Notes: generated from the sequence alone by a model not told the origin. Counted from the first letter of the stretch, positions 52,980 to 63,077 are shown. The stretch is 64,000 bases of DNA from Pedobacter sp. Leaf170 (GCF_920984665.1 NZ_CAKLBP010000007.1:266077-330076), one strand, 5' to 3'. Numbers and translations are program-made.

Positions 52980-54272
52980 CTATTTGATTTCAAGCTCATA
53001 CTGTTTTTTGATTTCATCTATATACGCTTCGAAATGCTCCTTATAATAACCCTTAGGGATTTGAATCTTAAAGTTTTTACGACCAAAAAAAAGGACTACC
53101 CTAGAATCCGTTTCACATTCCAATAGATACCAAACAGTGGGGTTTGCAGACGAACAGATGAAAAACATAGCAATCCTGTCTTCGGAAAAATGCAAGACCT
53201 TTTCTTTTACTTTGAGCCTCAATTTAAGTTCGTAATAATCACCCTTATCACTAAGTAAAAAATTTAAACGGGGTACTTCACCTGAGAATCTGGCAACCTG
53301 CATATCCTTTTTCATGGGTCTTTTCTGAATATTTCTCATCCCATAGGTAAACAGGTAATGTGTAGATGGCTCCCTCGACAGTATTGGGAGTGCTTTATTG
53401 AATAGTTCGAAAATCTTCCTCTTATTGCTGAAATTGAGATCGTCTATCTCAACAGAACGTTTATCACTGTCTCCGTATTCCGTAAACTGAATCTTTGCAA
53501 TTTTCTTCATTTGGTAGCAGATGCTGTTCAGCTTAGTTTGATTTTCGGACAGTTCAGATTGTTCAAAACTATCGTCTTCTTCGAAGAGAAACCCCGTGAA
53601 AGATTTTACAGTTTTATTGTCCGCATTGAAGGTAAAGCTATACGGTATCAGAAATGGATAATGGTTGGAATGGAACCTGACGGGATCGGTATTTGCAAGG
53701 CAATAACCAATAAGGTAGTTCTGGTTTAAAGTAGCTAATCCATCATTAGCACACTTTCTCTCTAATACCTTTCGTTCTGATATGTGCAGGAAATAATCAT
53801 CCGGCCTGAAAAAACCCTTAAACTCTTTTTTTAACCTGATGTCCACTCCATATCTATCACAGATTACTTGGAGATATTTGGTTTTTCCGGTTGCTTCATT
53901 AAAGCATTCCGGCCAATAATATTTCTCAAAGTCATGAAATTCATTCCATAACATGGCCCTCAAAGTACGGTAGGCATATCTTCCAAGATAATTTTCATCT
54001 GTATCAATATTGCAGCTTACCAATAAATGATCATACTCCACCTTCAGGTAAACTTTTACAGGCGGCTCATTTTCGAGCTTTACCCTAATTGTCAATATCC
54101 CTTTCTTAAATGAAAGCACTTTTTTTTCAACCATGTAATATGGTCGGTTCCCGGCTCGAAGTTCTGTGTGTGACTCCAAAACATTCAACCTCAATGTACG
54201 GGTACTCTTATCAAACGGAAGTTTATAGAACTGGGATTTAGGTTTTCCGGCAAGTATCATTTCATCACCCAT
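52980..54272 (-). CDS. Unrecognised 430-residue protein, SNF2 N-half-like
   Basis: 430 residues from the ATG at 54272 (MGDEMILAGKPKSQFY), chosen because AAAGGAG lies nine bases before it and it overlaps the HEPN stop by only eight bases. The ATG at 54308 is a longer alternative. Many beta strands alternate with charged loops; no helicase, nuclease or Walker motif is present. The C-terminal part (IAMFFICSSANPTVWYLLECETDSRVVLFFGRKNFKIQIPKGYYKEHFEAYIDEI) recalls the N-terminal part of Bacteroidota SNF2-type helicases, by memory only. Function unknown. Confidence 0.7.
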   Translation of the reverse strand: MGDEMILAGKPKSQFYKLPFDKSTRTLRLNVLESHTELRAGNRPYYMVEKKVLSFKKGILTIRVKLENEPPVKVYLKVEYDHLLVSCNIDTDENYLGRYAYRTLRAMLWNEFHDFEKYYWPECFNEATGKTKYLQVICDRYGVDIRLKKEFKGFFRPDDYFLHISERKVLERKCANDGLATLNQNYLIGYCLANTDPVRFHSNHYPFLIPYSFTFNADNKTVKSFTGFLFEEDDSFEQSELSENQTKLNSICYQMKKIAKIQFTEYGDSDKRSVEIDDLNFSNKRKIFELFNKALPILSREPSTHYLFTYGMRNIQKRPMKKDMQVARFSGEVPRLNFLLSDKGDYYELKLRLKVKEKVLHFSEDRIAMFFICSSANPTVWYLLECETDSRVVLFFGRKNFKIQIPKGYYKEHFEAYIDEIKKQYELEIK

Positions 54273-55152
54273 TTTCAGTTTCTCCTTTCGATGCTTCCGC
54301 CTCTTCACATTCGGCAGTTAGAAGATCGATCTTTTTATCACAAAGATCTTTGGCGAGAATTAAAAAATTATGAACCAGGCTATATAGTTTATCAGCATCA
54401 CCCATCTCGACATTGAAATTATCTTTATACCTGGCGTGGCTGTAACTATTCATGAGCTTCTCAAAAAGCCTTCTGTTTTCTGGCGTTCCAAGCAAAAGCG
54501 CTCTTGGCTGCTCCGAGAAACATGCACAGATATCCAGTAGCCTGCCCAAATGATGAATATCCGACCTATAAGCCATAAAAACCCTGATCATGGCAATGCA
54601 GGATTGCTCAACAACTTGGTGAAGCATAAAAACGCACACATTGAATTTTTCATTACTGTAGCATTCCCCTGCTCCGTCCAAAAATCCCTGCGCCATTGGA
54701 ATCCTATGGTATAAATGCTTACGGGCTTTTTCAAGAGATATCTTTTTATCAAGAATATATTCAGGAAACAGGTTCAGCGTACCATCATGACTGTATAGCT
54801 GAATGCCGGTATTAAACACTGTAATAAAAAATCTATTGTTACCTGCAATAGCTGTATCGATGCTCTCTTTGCTATGAACAAGGATCGTGATCTTGCCATG
54901 GTCAAAATGCGTATTTACATAATCCTGAACGCCATGCTCAATTCTTGTGGTGCCCCCAATTACCATTAATAAGTAATAGTGAAAATTGCTGCTCGTCTGT
55001 TCGGGAAAGAAAGAAGTAAAAGAATTCTTTGTAGAACTTATTTCACCGAACTTTAGAATTTGCAAGGGCGTGAATCGCTGTGCAAGTTCTTTAACAAAAT
55101 TGGAGAACGGCTCTTGCCAGCCCTCCACTGGCTTTAATGATTTCTTTTTCAT
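54265..55152 (-). CDS. HEPN-domain protein with degenerate nucleotidyltransferase half
   Basis: 295 residues. Residues about 30-130 look like a nucleotidyltransferase fold without its Gly-Ser and Asp residues (YYLLMVIGG, then KITILVHSKESIDTAI and GIQLYSHDG). Residues 155-285 are HEPN: CVFMLHQVVEQSCIAMIRVFMAYRSDIHHLG, then NSYSHARYKDNFNV, in which Arg241 is the HEPN position. Such fused proteins are common in Bacteroidota and many HEPN domains are RNases. First gene of a minus-strand operon; the divergent XRE gene is 124 bases upstream. Confidence 0.75.
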   Translation of the reverse strand: MKKKSLKPVEGWQEPFSNFVKELAQRFTPLQILKFGEISSTKNSFTSFFPEQTSSNFHYYLLMVIGGTTRIEHGVQDYVNTHFDHGKITILVHSKESIDTAIAGNNRFFITVFNTGIQLYSHDGTLNLFPEYILDKKISLEKARKHLYHRIPMAQGFLDGAGECYSNEKFNVCVFMLHQVVEQSCIAMIRVFMAYRSDIHHLGRLLDICACFSEQPRALLLGTPENRRLFEKLMNSYSHARYKDNFNVEMGDADKLYSLVHNFLILAKDLCDKKIDLLTAECEEAEASKGETENG

Positions 55153-55275
55153 ATCTTCATCGTTATTATGAAGACCAATTTCGATTAGAAAAAGCGGGTA
55201 CCGAACTAATAATGGTTGTTAAATACAAGCACAGGGTTGTTTTTAACCGTCGGAAATTTTTAAATATATTTGGCC

Positions 55276-55638
55276 ATGGAAACCTCAGAAAAAACGAATA
55301 GAATGCATCTTGGTAGAAAAATAAGCCGTATCCGTGAACTGCGTGGAATGAAACAGGAAGCACTTGCTACAGAGCTTGGCATAAGTCAACAGGCTATAAG
55401 CAAACTTGAACAAAGTGAGGAAATTGAAGAATCTACACTGGAGAAAGTGGCAAAAGCATTAGGCGTAACCTCTGAAGGAATCAAACACTTTACAGAGGAG
55501 ACAATTTTTAACAATATCAATAATTTTCATGATAATTCAATTCAGAATAATTTCAATCCCATCGAAAAAATAGTTGAATTATATGAACGTCTGTTAACAA
55601 GCGAAAAAGAAAAAAATGATTTACTTAAAAACAGATAA
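55276..55638 (+). CDS. XRE-family helix-turn-helix regulator
   Basis: 120 residues from the ATG at 55276 (METSEKTNRMHLGRK); the TTG at 55270 is less likely. The HTH (GRKISRIRELRGMKQEALATELGISQQAISKLEQSEEI) is of Cro/CI type. The C-terminal 50 residues (NNINNFHDNSIQNNFNPIEKIVELYERLL) are Asn-rich and end in a helix. It is divergent from the HEPN operon, so it probably regulates it. Confidence 0.9.
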   Translation: METSEKTNRMHLGRKISRIRELRGMKQEALATELGISQQAISKLEQSEEIEESTLEKVAKALGVTSEGIKHFTEETIFNNINNFHDNSIQNNFNPIEKIVELYERLLTSEKEKNDLLKNR

Positions 55639-56294
55639 ATGATGCATTGTCAAATAGCAGCGCTATTCTAGAATTAAAATTGACTTTCAATTAAACTATA
55701 AAAAATTCAAAGTCTTAAGATTTAGGGCAATACTTCAATGCCGCTTGCTTAATCTCGTTCATACTTTTGTATCTATGAATTAGAGATTACTTTAAAAATG
55801 TCCACAAACTATCAATTTAGGTTTACAAAGTTTTTTCAATTACTGGCAACTTTACGGGTTAACCACGATTAGTTCAAACAATAAGACAATCTTGTACTGG
55901 AAATATGATAAGTATCAATTTTAGCCCGCATTCTAATGGAATGTTAGTTTTCTAGAATAGAGGCAGATGGCTTATTATGCAAGAATCATATCTATTTTAA
56001 AAAACAAAAGTTGAGGAAAAAAGTCTAGCTAAATGCAAAGGGTGGAGTTCTTAACTATAATCATATAATTATTCCCGATGTACTTTATAACAATCATACC
56101 ATAGGTTTTGTTATTTTCACTTAGGATATGTATTAATATGATAATTAAATTGTTAAATTACTGATATATATATTCCAATTTTTAATCAAAAATGAGTTTG
56201 ATCGTTAGCTTTATTAAAGATTTATTTGAATTTTTGTAATAATTATTTAGATTCATCAATTAGCAATCTCCACTTTACCAAAATAAAAAGCATA

Positions 56295-57281
56295 ATGGCA
56301 CGAGCAGACCTTCTATTAAAATTAGTTAAAGCAGGTAGTTCTGGCGATAATGGATTATTTGTCAAGGTTGTCGAATCTCTAATTGCAGAAGAAAGGAGCA
56401 AACAGCACCATGTTGTTGCGAGCCAATTAGAGGATATTTTACATGCAAACAAATTCGAAAAACAGAATACGGCTCATAAAAATCCAAAAACTTTGTTGGA
56501 TGAAAAACTAGAGAGTTTTCTTTTTAGACTTTACCCTTCGAGAAGCCTTGACGAAATTGTTCTTGATAGAGAGAATAAGAAAATTATAGCAGATCTTGTT
56601 CAAGAACATCATAGAAGCGACTTACTTCGCTCATATAATTTAGAGCCAAGAAATAGAATTTTGTTGGCTGGCGCACCTGGTAACGGGAAGACTTCCTTGG
56701 CAGAAGCAATCGCTCAATCTTTAATGGTTCCATTTTATGTAATCAGATATGACGGAATTATTGGAAGCTACCTAGGAGAAACAGCATCAAGACTTAAAGC
56801 TATGTTTGATTTCATAAGAACTCAAGAATGTGTATTGTTCTTTGACGAGTTTGATGCTATAGGGAAAGAACGTGGAGATACACACGAAACAGGCGAGATA
56901 AAACGTGTTGTGAGTTCACTATTACTGCAAATTGACAGACTGCCAAGTTACGTTGTTGTAGTTGCCGCAACCAATCATGCAGAGTTGCTTGACAGAGCCG
57001 TTTGGAGACGTTTTCAAATTCGAATGGAACTTAAAAAGCCAGATCGAGTAATGATAGAAAACTGGTTAAAAAAGTTCGAAAATCAAGTAAAATATAGTTT
57101 ACAACACTCTCATAAAACGCTCTCGGGAAAATTGGAAGGATTAAGTTTTTCAGAAATTGAAGAATTTGTATTGGACATACAGCGTAAGTACATCCTATCT
57201 CTGCCAGAGGTAGATGTGAAGAGAATCGTTGCAGAGTCTTTAGATCACATATCCAATAAGTACCAAATAAAAAATGGCTAA
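56295..57281 (+). CDS. ietA: AAA+ ATPase of an IetAS-like anti-phage system
   Basis: 328 residues from the ATG at 56295 (MARADLLLKLVKAG). A single AAA+ domain: Walker A GAPGNGKTS with Lys132, Walker B VLFFDEFDA with Asp184-Glu185, sensor 1 VAATNHAEL, and the arginine finger region DRAVWRRFQIRMEL. IetA works with the subtilase IetS in an anti-phage system found by the Gao et al. screen, as I recall it. The stop of ietA overlaps the subtilase ATG by eight bases. The 650 bases upstream hold no gene I can support. Confidence 0.8.
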   Translation: MARADLLLKLVKAGSSGDNGLFVKVVESLIAEERSKQHHVVASQLEDILHANKFEKQNTAHKNPKTLLDEKLESFLFRLYPSRSLDEIVLDRENKKIIADLVQEHHRSDLLRSYNLEPRNRILLAGAPGNGKTSLAEAIAQSLMVPFYVIRYDGIIGSYLGETASRLKAMFDFIRTQECVLFFDEFDAIGKERGDTHETGEIKRVVSSLLLQIDRLPSYVVVVAATNHAELLDRAVWRRFQIRMELKKPDRVMIENWLKKFENQVKYSLQHSHKTLSGKLEGLSFSEIEEFVLDIQRKYILSLPEVDVKRIVAESLDHISNKYQIKNG

Positions 57282-59895
57282 AAAACCTCTCCTTATCTTC
57301 CCTAGAGCTTCCTCAGGTTCTAGAGACACCTTACCTCCTTTTAGCGGGAATTTACGCTATCCAAGTAAGGAAAAACAAATTCAGTTACTCGACAATCGCA
57401 TTGGTGATTTGGAACGTGTTTTAGAGAATCAAACAGCATACCTTGGTCTGAATCCAGCCAACCTTGTGACAGAGATGATTTTGGTTTTAGAGATAGCTGG
57501 AAATATTAAGGATTTCTTTAGTGCCGTAGCGAATACTCCTGGGATGGAATTCTTAGGCGAGCTTCAATCCGAGGTGGATCCAGATGATGATTTTTACACT
57601 GTTGACAGAAACGGGCAAAAAACTAATAAAAAATTTGGTGCAAGATTATTTCTCACTATGACAAATCAAAATGCACTCAGTCAATTAAGATCTTATTGGG
57701 AGGAATATAAAAAAGACTTAAGCGCACAAAAATTTAGACTCGGAACAGCAAAATTCAGAACTCTTTTTGAACAGTTGAAAGATTTAAGGCCTTACAGTGT
57801 TGCGGATCGAATTTACGATACCGGTTTATCCGACTACCTTGAGGAAATGCGATTATTAGGGGTGGATCCTGTAAAGTTTGAAATTGAGCTTGCATTCAAA
57901 AATGACACAGCGAAGGATAACCGCGCATATGGTGAAGTTATTGAACTACTAAGAATGAACGAGGGACAAGCTGTTCAGAGCTCAAGAATAATATTACCTG
58001 AAATAAGCTATCATGCTTTTATAGCAGAGGCTCCACTTTCATCATTTGATGACCTAACAGAAAACTCAAATATTATTTTCCTTAAATCTCAACAAATTCT
58101 ATACTTCCGACCAGTCGGTCAAACTATTTTTAACTTATCTGAAAAACCTAAGCTCTTAGATTATAGCGACGATATACCTGCTCTTAATATTATCAATTCA
58201 CCCTCAATTGCATTGTTGGATGGTTTACCATTAGAAAATCACGTTTTACTAAACGGAAAAATCATCGTAGACGATCCCGATGAATTTTCAAGAAATTATC
58301 TTGGTCAATTTAGAGTGCATGGAACAGCCATGGCATCTCTGATAATGAACGGTGATTTGAGTGAGGGCGATGTACCGTTGAAAAGAATGTTGTATGTACG
58401 TCCAATTTTGAAACCGATCGCTAATAGTCAAGAAGGTGGAGAATTTTTGCCTGATGATAAGCTTCCGGTAGATCTAATCCATCGTGCAGTAAAAAGAATG
58501 TTTGAGGGCGAGGGCGAGACGCAACCCACAGCACCTAATGTAAAAATCATTAATTTCTCGATAGGTGATCCATTCCGACCTTTCCACAGAAATATAAGTA
58601 CTTGGGCAAAACTCATAGATTGGCTATCTTATAAATATAATGTGCTATTCATTATAAGTGCCGGCAATAAAACAGATGATGTTAACATTGACATTCGCCC
58701 GAACAATTTCGACAACGCAACTGTACAGGATATCCAGTCAGCTACATTGAGAAATTTAATTGAAGGAAACTTTGACAGAAAAATCTTAACACCGGCAGAA
58801 TCCATTAATTCGTTAACTGTTGGAGCTTCACACCATGATAGCTCTCCTCCGTTCAATTATCCACAAAGGAAAAACCTAATTGATAGTTGCTTTCTATTAA
58901 GCCCAATAAGTAGGATTGGCTTTGGTTACAATAATTCAATAAAACCTGATATATTAATGCCTGGTGGCAGAAAGTTGTTTAGAAAACCATTCAATCAACC
59001 AAGTCAGGATAAAACATTTCTTACTCTCGAAGGAAACCAATCAATTTCAATTGCGCCAGGTAATTTGGTTGCATTACCGGGATCTCAAGGAGATATACAA
59101 AAGTCAGGATATTTATCTGGAACAAGCAATTCTGCGGCATTGACCACAAGACTAGGAGGAAAACTTTATGAAATGTTAGTGGAACTAAACAACGAATTGC
59201 CGGAAAACCAAAAAATTCCTTCCGAATATTTCACTGTGATACTTAAGGCATTACTCGTTCACGGATCAAGCTGGGGTGAAGCACAACAGATACTATCCGA
59301 TTTACTAAGAAACCAACCCGGGATTACTGGAAACACCTTAAAAAAACATATTTTCCCTTATCTCGGGTATGGGTGTGTTGATGCTGAAAAAATTCTTTAC
59401 TGTACTGATCATAGGATTACTTTAATAGGATTTGGAGAACTTACCTGCAGGGCTAATAATGATGCTCACATTTATTCATTTCCACTACCTCCCTCTCTAG
59501 CTGGTGTTAACATTGATAAAAAACTGGCCATTACCTTGGCATGGATAAGCCCGATAAATTTCAAAACTGCACAGTATAGAAAAGCACATCTGTTCTTCGA
59601 CAATCTGGATGGAAATGGTTTTTTAACTCTTGAGAGAAATAGTCACGATTACAGATTAGGTAAGAAAGGAACTGTTCAACATGACATTTTAACTGGGGAA
59701 TATGCTGACGCATTCAGAGATGGTGACAATTTAAATATTAAAGTAAGTTGCAGAGGTGACGCATCAGGACTGTCGGTTAACACGCCTGTTCGTTATGCTT
59801 TAAATGTAACTTTAGAAATTCAAGAGAACGTTCACACAATGATATACGAAGAAGTCAAATTACGTCTGCAACAGCGAATCCAAGAAAGGGTATAG
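57274..59895 (+). CDS. ietS: Subtilase (S8) of an IetAS-like anti-phage system
   Basis: 873 residues, large for a subtilase. The catalytic triad is Asp316 in ALLDGLP, His349 in RVHGTAM and Ser618 in LSGTSNSA, with Asn465 in ISAGN at the oxyanion hole. The first 300 residues contain no recognised domain (helical). No signal peptide, so it acts in the cytoplasm, in keeping with a defence protease that is held in check by its partner ATPase. The gene overlaps ietA by eight bases. Followed by 384 bases without a recognised gene. Confidence 0.85.
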   Translation: MAKKPLLIFPRASSGSRDTLPPFSGNLRYPSKEKQIQLLDNRIGDLERVLENQTAYLGLNPANLVTEMILVLEIAGNIKDFFSAVANTPGMEFLGELQSEVDPDDDFYTVDRNGQKTNKKFGARLFLTMTNQNALSQLRSYWEEYKKDLSAQKFRLGTAKFRTLFEQLKDLRPYSVADRIYDTGLSDYLEEMRLLGVDPVKFEIELAFKNDTAKDNRAYGEVIELLRMNEGQAVQSSRIILPEISYHAFIAEAPLSSFDDLTENSNIIFLKSQQILYFRPVGQTIFNLSEKPKLLDYSDDIPALNIINSPSIALLDGLPLENHVLLNGKIIVDDPDEFSRNYLGQFRVHGTAMASLIMNGDLSEGDVPLKRMLYVRPILKPIANSQEGGEFLPDDKLPVDLIHRAVKRMFEGEGETQPTAPNVKIINFSIGDPFRPFHRNISTWAKLIDWLSYKYNVLFIISAGNKTDDVNIDIRPNNFDNATVQDIQSATLRNLIEGNFDRKILTPAESINSLTVGASHHDSSPPFNYPQRKNLIDSCFLLSPISRIGFGYNNSIKPDILMPGGRKLFRKPFNQPSQDKTFLTLEGNQSISIAPGNLVALPGSQGDIQKSGYLSGTSNSAALTTRLGGKLYEMLVELNNELPENQKIPSEYFTVILKALLVHGSSWGEAQQILSDLLRNQPGITGNTLKKHIFPYLGYGCVDAEKILYCTDHRITLIGFGELTCRANNDAHIYSFPLPPSLAGVNIDKKLAITLAWISPINFKTAQYRKAHLFFDNLDGNGFLTLERNSHDYRLGKKGTVQHDILTGEYADAFRDGDNLNIKVSCRGDASGLSVNTPVRYALNVTLEIQENVHTMIYEEVKLRLQQRIQERV

Positions 59896-60279
59896 TTGAG
59901 AGATTTAGTCATGCAAACTGGAAATTTGCGAAAAATTGAGGGTGCGATTCCTCATAATGCATTTATTAGCTAAAAAACGAATGAAAGCATTATAAACCAT
60001 GGCCTTCAGTATTTTTAAGTATTTAATTTAAAATTAACAAATGAGTTCAGAACGCCAACCGGATATTGCAACTACATATAAATATCTCATGTTGTGTAAT
60101 ATTTATTCTTCATAAGTTGCAAAGAAAAATTATTCATTTAGTAGGATTGATTTTTCAGGTTGACTTACTAAAAGGATAGAAAAACTTAAATTAAAAAGGA
60201 AAATAGGTATGGGATAGATAGCTATTTTGATTCTCTTGTGCCTTTAATATTTATTTCACTCCGATAGATTGTTTACAGT
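59896..60279. other. Gene-free gap after IetS
   Basis: 384 bases, AT-rich, between the convergent ietS and HEPN genes. I see no gene, clear terminator or repeat. Confidence 0.6.
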
Positions 60280-60966
60280 TTACGGGATTATTATTGTTTC
60301 CAGCTTTTCTACAAGTTCAACTAGATTATAAATTTCATCTACTATTGCTTTGTTATGTGATAACAAGACATCTGGCATATTTAAAAGTTTTTTAAAATTA
60401 TCTCTTTCACTGTTTTCAGGTAAGAAATTTTGCATTATCAGCGAATTGTTATGAGCAAACTCATTGCGATCCAATTCGTCTAAGGCAACTTTTACATTAC
60501 AAATCCATTTATAAAATTTGTCGTTTTCTAACTCTTGATGATCAATTAATAGCTGAGGCACAACGGTTGCAAAATAAGTTCGCTTTAACTCTTTAGGTTT
60601 TTTTAAGTATGTGTTAAGAACTAAGCCTACTCGGTTCCAATAGGAATAAATAGCATGGACAGTAGATTCAATCATGAAAGTGTATCTATGATTATATACA
60701 TTTGGCTTGCCTGTTTCAGTACTTATTTTATCCCTGAACAATATGCAACTTGCAATCCCAAAGTGTATTTGACTGCTCAAGCCTTGTATCTCATATAAGA
60801 AATGATATCGGTATTCATCATACAATTTATTAAAAAAGCTAAGGCGTGCAAACCTATCCCAATAGGTGTCTTGATAGAATTTTTGTATCATAGACAAGTT
60901 AGTAATTTCATATTTTTCTGAAATATCTTTAATAGCCTCATCTAATTCGAACAAGTAGTCGCCCAT
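60280..60966 (-). CDS. Cthe_2314-family HEPN-like protein
   Basis: 228 residues, all helical. The segment DRNEFAHNNS carries the HEPN Rx4H motif (Arg167, His172), and YTFMIESTVHAIYSYWNRVGLVLNTYLKK fits the Cthe_2314-type HEPN helix pair. HEPN proteins of this type are often RNases in toxin or abortive-infection systems. It stands alone between IetAS and the mobilization genes, convergent with ietS. No partner antitoxin seen. Function inferred. Confidence 0.65.
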   Translation of the reverse strand: MGDYLFELDEAIKDISEKYEITNLSMIQKFYQDTYWDRFARLSFFNKLYDEYRYHFLYEIQGLSSQIHFGIASCILFRDKISTETGKPNVYNHRYTFMIESTVHAIYSYWNRVGLVLNTYLKKPKELKRTYFATVVPQLLIDHQELENDKFYKWICNVKVALDELDRNEFAHNNSLIMQNFLPENSERDNFKKLLNMPDVLLSHNKAIVDEIYNLVELVEKLETIIIP

Positions 60967-61218
60967 ATATTTTTTAAGTTATTAAAATTTATTTAACTGC
61001 CCTAATCTTATTGCTTTGTTAACTAAAAGAATAAAATCGAATTAAGCGCTTTGGACAAATGCAGACACGTGATTAGTCAGTTTACCATTTATCTACAATT
61101 GATTTCATAAACTTAATCTACTAAAAACTATAATTATTTAGCAATATCATTTTACGATTAATGGTGAAATAATGATAATAATTAGCATAAGCTGGTTATT
61201 AGTATTGGATTACCGAAC

Positions 61219-62196
61219 TTACCTCCTCAACCCTCGTGACTGTTGTAACTTTTTACGCTTACGTTTCTCAGCTTCCTCAGCAGAATCGACATTTGGGGGC
61301 TCGTAGGTAGGTTCCATCAAGATTTCCAATAGCGCAACGCCAGCATCTTTTGCAATAATCATCATATCGGTAACACTGTCAAAAACTCCATCTGAAATTC
61401 CTTTCGTCAAACTATCTATACTGATATCTCTTGAAATGTCAGTCGAGAGTTCGGAGATCATCTGCATCTGGGTTTTCTGTTCAGGAGTTCCGTTCTCCAT
61501 AACATTTGCATATATAAACTTATCCTTCAACCCTCTGTCAAATTTGAATAGATTATCAAACACCTCCTCACCAGACTGTTTAAATGCAGTTCGGTTAAAT
61601 TGCCCTAGTATTGCAGAATGTTGTTCATTCTTGCCTTTTGAGGTATTTTGAGGACTAAGTTTGACTTTATTGCTTAAATCTTTACGACTTACGATCACCT
61701 GAACATGCATTTGTCGTCCTTCTTTTCGATCACCCTTTTGCTTTGTTCCATTTTTTACTTCTTTATCTGTGTGCTTGTAGTAACGGTAGTTTTCAACCTT
61801 ACCAAACCATAAAAGATCGCTATTCATATGGATACCCGGTCTTTTAAAATTCTTGGCGTATTCGTCCATAACATTTATAGCAAATTCTTTTAGTTTCTCT
61901 TTTGCACCACTCTCTCCGTATTGTTTAAAAAGATGTTCTAGCTCCTTTTGGCTCGGACTGATATTAATCAGAAAAAACTTACTGTCTTCACGACCAAGCT
62001 TTGCGATGTTATTATCGATGTTAACTCGAACTTCCTGCCTTCTGATATCATTTCTTACACCATTGAACCAGTTTTCGTAATCTGATACTGAATTTTCCCC
62101 ATTCTTCTGGTCATTCTCCTTTTCTAGATAATTGACCAAAGCTCCACTACTACCTTTGTTATTTCCCGTCTCGGATGCTGTAATGTTAATGTACAT
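61219..62196 (-). CDS. DUF5712-family relaxase-like mobilization protein
   Basis: 325 residues; starts MYINITASETGNNKGSSGALVNYLEKEN and carries RQMHVQVIVSRKDLSN, an HxV-type motif as in relaxase His clusters, then a Lys/Arg-rich end (KRKRKKLQQSRGLRR). It resembles DUF5712/MobB-type proteins of Bacteroidota mobile elements. It probably takes part in nicking or relaxosome formation. It lies three bases after the BfmA-like gene. Confidence 0.75.
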   Translation of the reverse strand: MYINITASETGNNKGSSGALVNYLEKENDQKNGENSVSDYENWFNGVRNDIRRQEVRVNIDNNIAKLGREDSKFFLINISPSQKELEHLFKQYGESGAKEKLKEFAINVMDEYAKNFKRPGIHMNSDLLWFGKVENYRYYKHTDKEVKNGTKQKGDRKEGRQMHVQVIVSRKDLSNKVKLSPQNTSKGKNEQHSAILGQFNRTAFKQSGEEVFDNLFKFDRGLKDKFIYANVMENGTPEQKTQMQMISELSTDISRDISIDSLTKGISDGVFDSVTDMMIIAKDAGVALLEILMEPTYEPPNVDSAEEAEKRKRKKLQQSRGLRR

Positions 62197-62199
62197 AGG

Positions 62200-62748
62200 C
62201 TAAATATTTTCAAGGGATTTTCTGACATGGCTTTGCAATTCCTCCTTTTTGGCAGCTGATACTGGCCATCCCAAAGATTCCCTCTGATTGATATAATAAT
62301 TGAGTATCTCTCTAAAACTGGACTTCAGTTTACTTTTTTCATTATGATACTGGTGAGTTGCGGAAATTTCTTTTTCCAGTTGCCCCAGGCGGTTAGAAAT
62401 TACGTCACTTTTCTTTTCCTCTTTCTGTAGATGCTGCCAGATTATTTTGAAATATTCTGTATGCTCTTTAGCTATAATAGTGAGTCCGTTACTGTCAGTA
62501 AACATGGGTAACAGAAAATCCTTTTCCTGCTTTTTGAAAAATGATATTATCCTGCTTACTCCGTTTACCAGCTCTTTTTTAAGTAGCTCGTCATTGAAGT
62601 CGATCGGGTCTTTTTTTGTACCAAAAAAATAATTCACCATCTGTATAACCACTAGTTTTTTCGGCCTACCCAGTTTCATCGAAATTTTTTCCAGTTTTTC
62701 GTCTGTTGATTTTGGGTATCTCACAGACTTAACATTGATATCTTCCAT
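62200..62748 (-). CDS. BfmA/BtgA-family mobilization protein
   Basis: 182 residues from the ATG at 62748 (MEDINVKSVRYPKSTDE), which has AAGGAG six bases before it; the ATG at 62805 would overlap the upstream gene. A short ribbon-helix-helix-like start (YPKSTDEKLEKISMKLGRPKKLVVIQMVNYFFG) is followed by a helical region. BfmA and BtgA are DNA-binding accessory mobilization proteins of Bacteroides. It stands before the relaxase-like gene, as in other mobilizable elements. Confidence 0.8.
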   Translation of the reverse strand: MEDINVKSVRYPKSTDEKLEKISMKLGRPKKLVVIQMVNYFFGTKKDPIDFNDELLKKELVNGVSRIISFFKKQEKDFLLPMFTDSNGLTIIAKEHTEYFKIIWQHLQKEEKKSDVISNRLGQLEKEISATHQYHNEKSKLKSSFREILNYYINQRESLGWPVSAAKKEELQSHVRKSLENI

Positions 62749-62758
62749 TACCATCTCC

Positions 62759-63076
62759 TTAAAAGTTCTTCTCCAATCCAATATTAAGTTCCACTTCACT
62801 ACCAAGCTTTGGATGCCATGAGGGTTTATATCTGATAAAACCGCCTTCCTTCAACTCCCTGATATTTTTATGGTATGTAGAAACAGACTTTATTCTTGAA
62901 AAACGCATAAGCATTTTTCTATTTACATTAAATGGAAGTGTTGGGTCGTTATGATTACAACAATGAACCAATGCGATCAACATGCTTAAATGTGTTGGGA
63001 AGAAATGCGGCTGCTTGGAGGCATGCGCAAAGTATCTTCGCAATCTTTTGTGGTACGAATTTTCATCTTTCTTCAT
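62759..63076 (-). CDS. Winged-helix protein, paralogue of the gene at 63585-63881
   Basis: 105 residues. Shares with the 98-residue protein at 63585-63881 the string NRKMLMRFSRIKSVSTYHKNIREL, then GGFIRYKPSWHPKLGS, which is a wHTH with the same order (RRELMKHSAIRSYATYHKCMSEL in the other). Probably a DNA-binding accessory protein of the element. Its ATG follows the stop of the HTH gene upstream by one base, so they are coupled. Confidence 0.75.
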   Translation of the reverse strand: MKKDENSYHKRLRRYFAHASKQPHFFPTHLSMLIALVHCCNHNDPTLPFNVNRKMLMRFSRIKSVSTYHKNIRELKEGGFIRYKPSWHPKLGSEVELNIGLEKNF

Positions 63077-63077
63077 T

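Noticed and set aside
55745..55775. Minus-strand 15-codon frame MNEIKQAALKYCPKS
   Set aside because: Too short and without RBS, family or context; could be a decayed gene end but cannot be supported.
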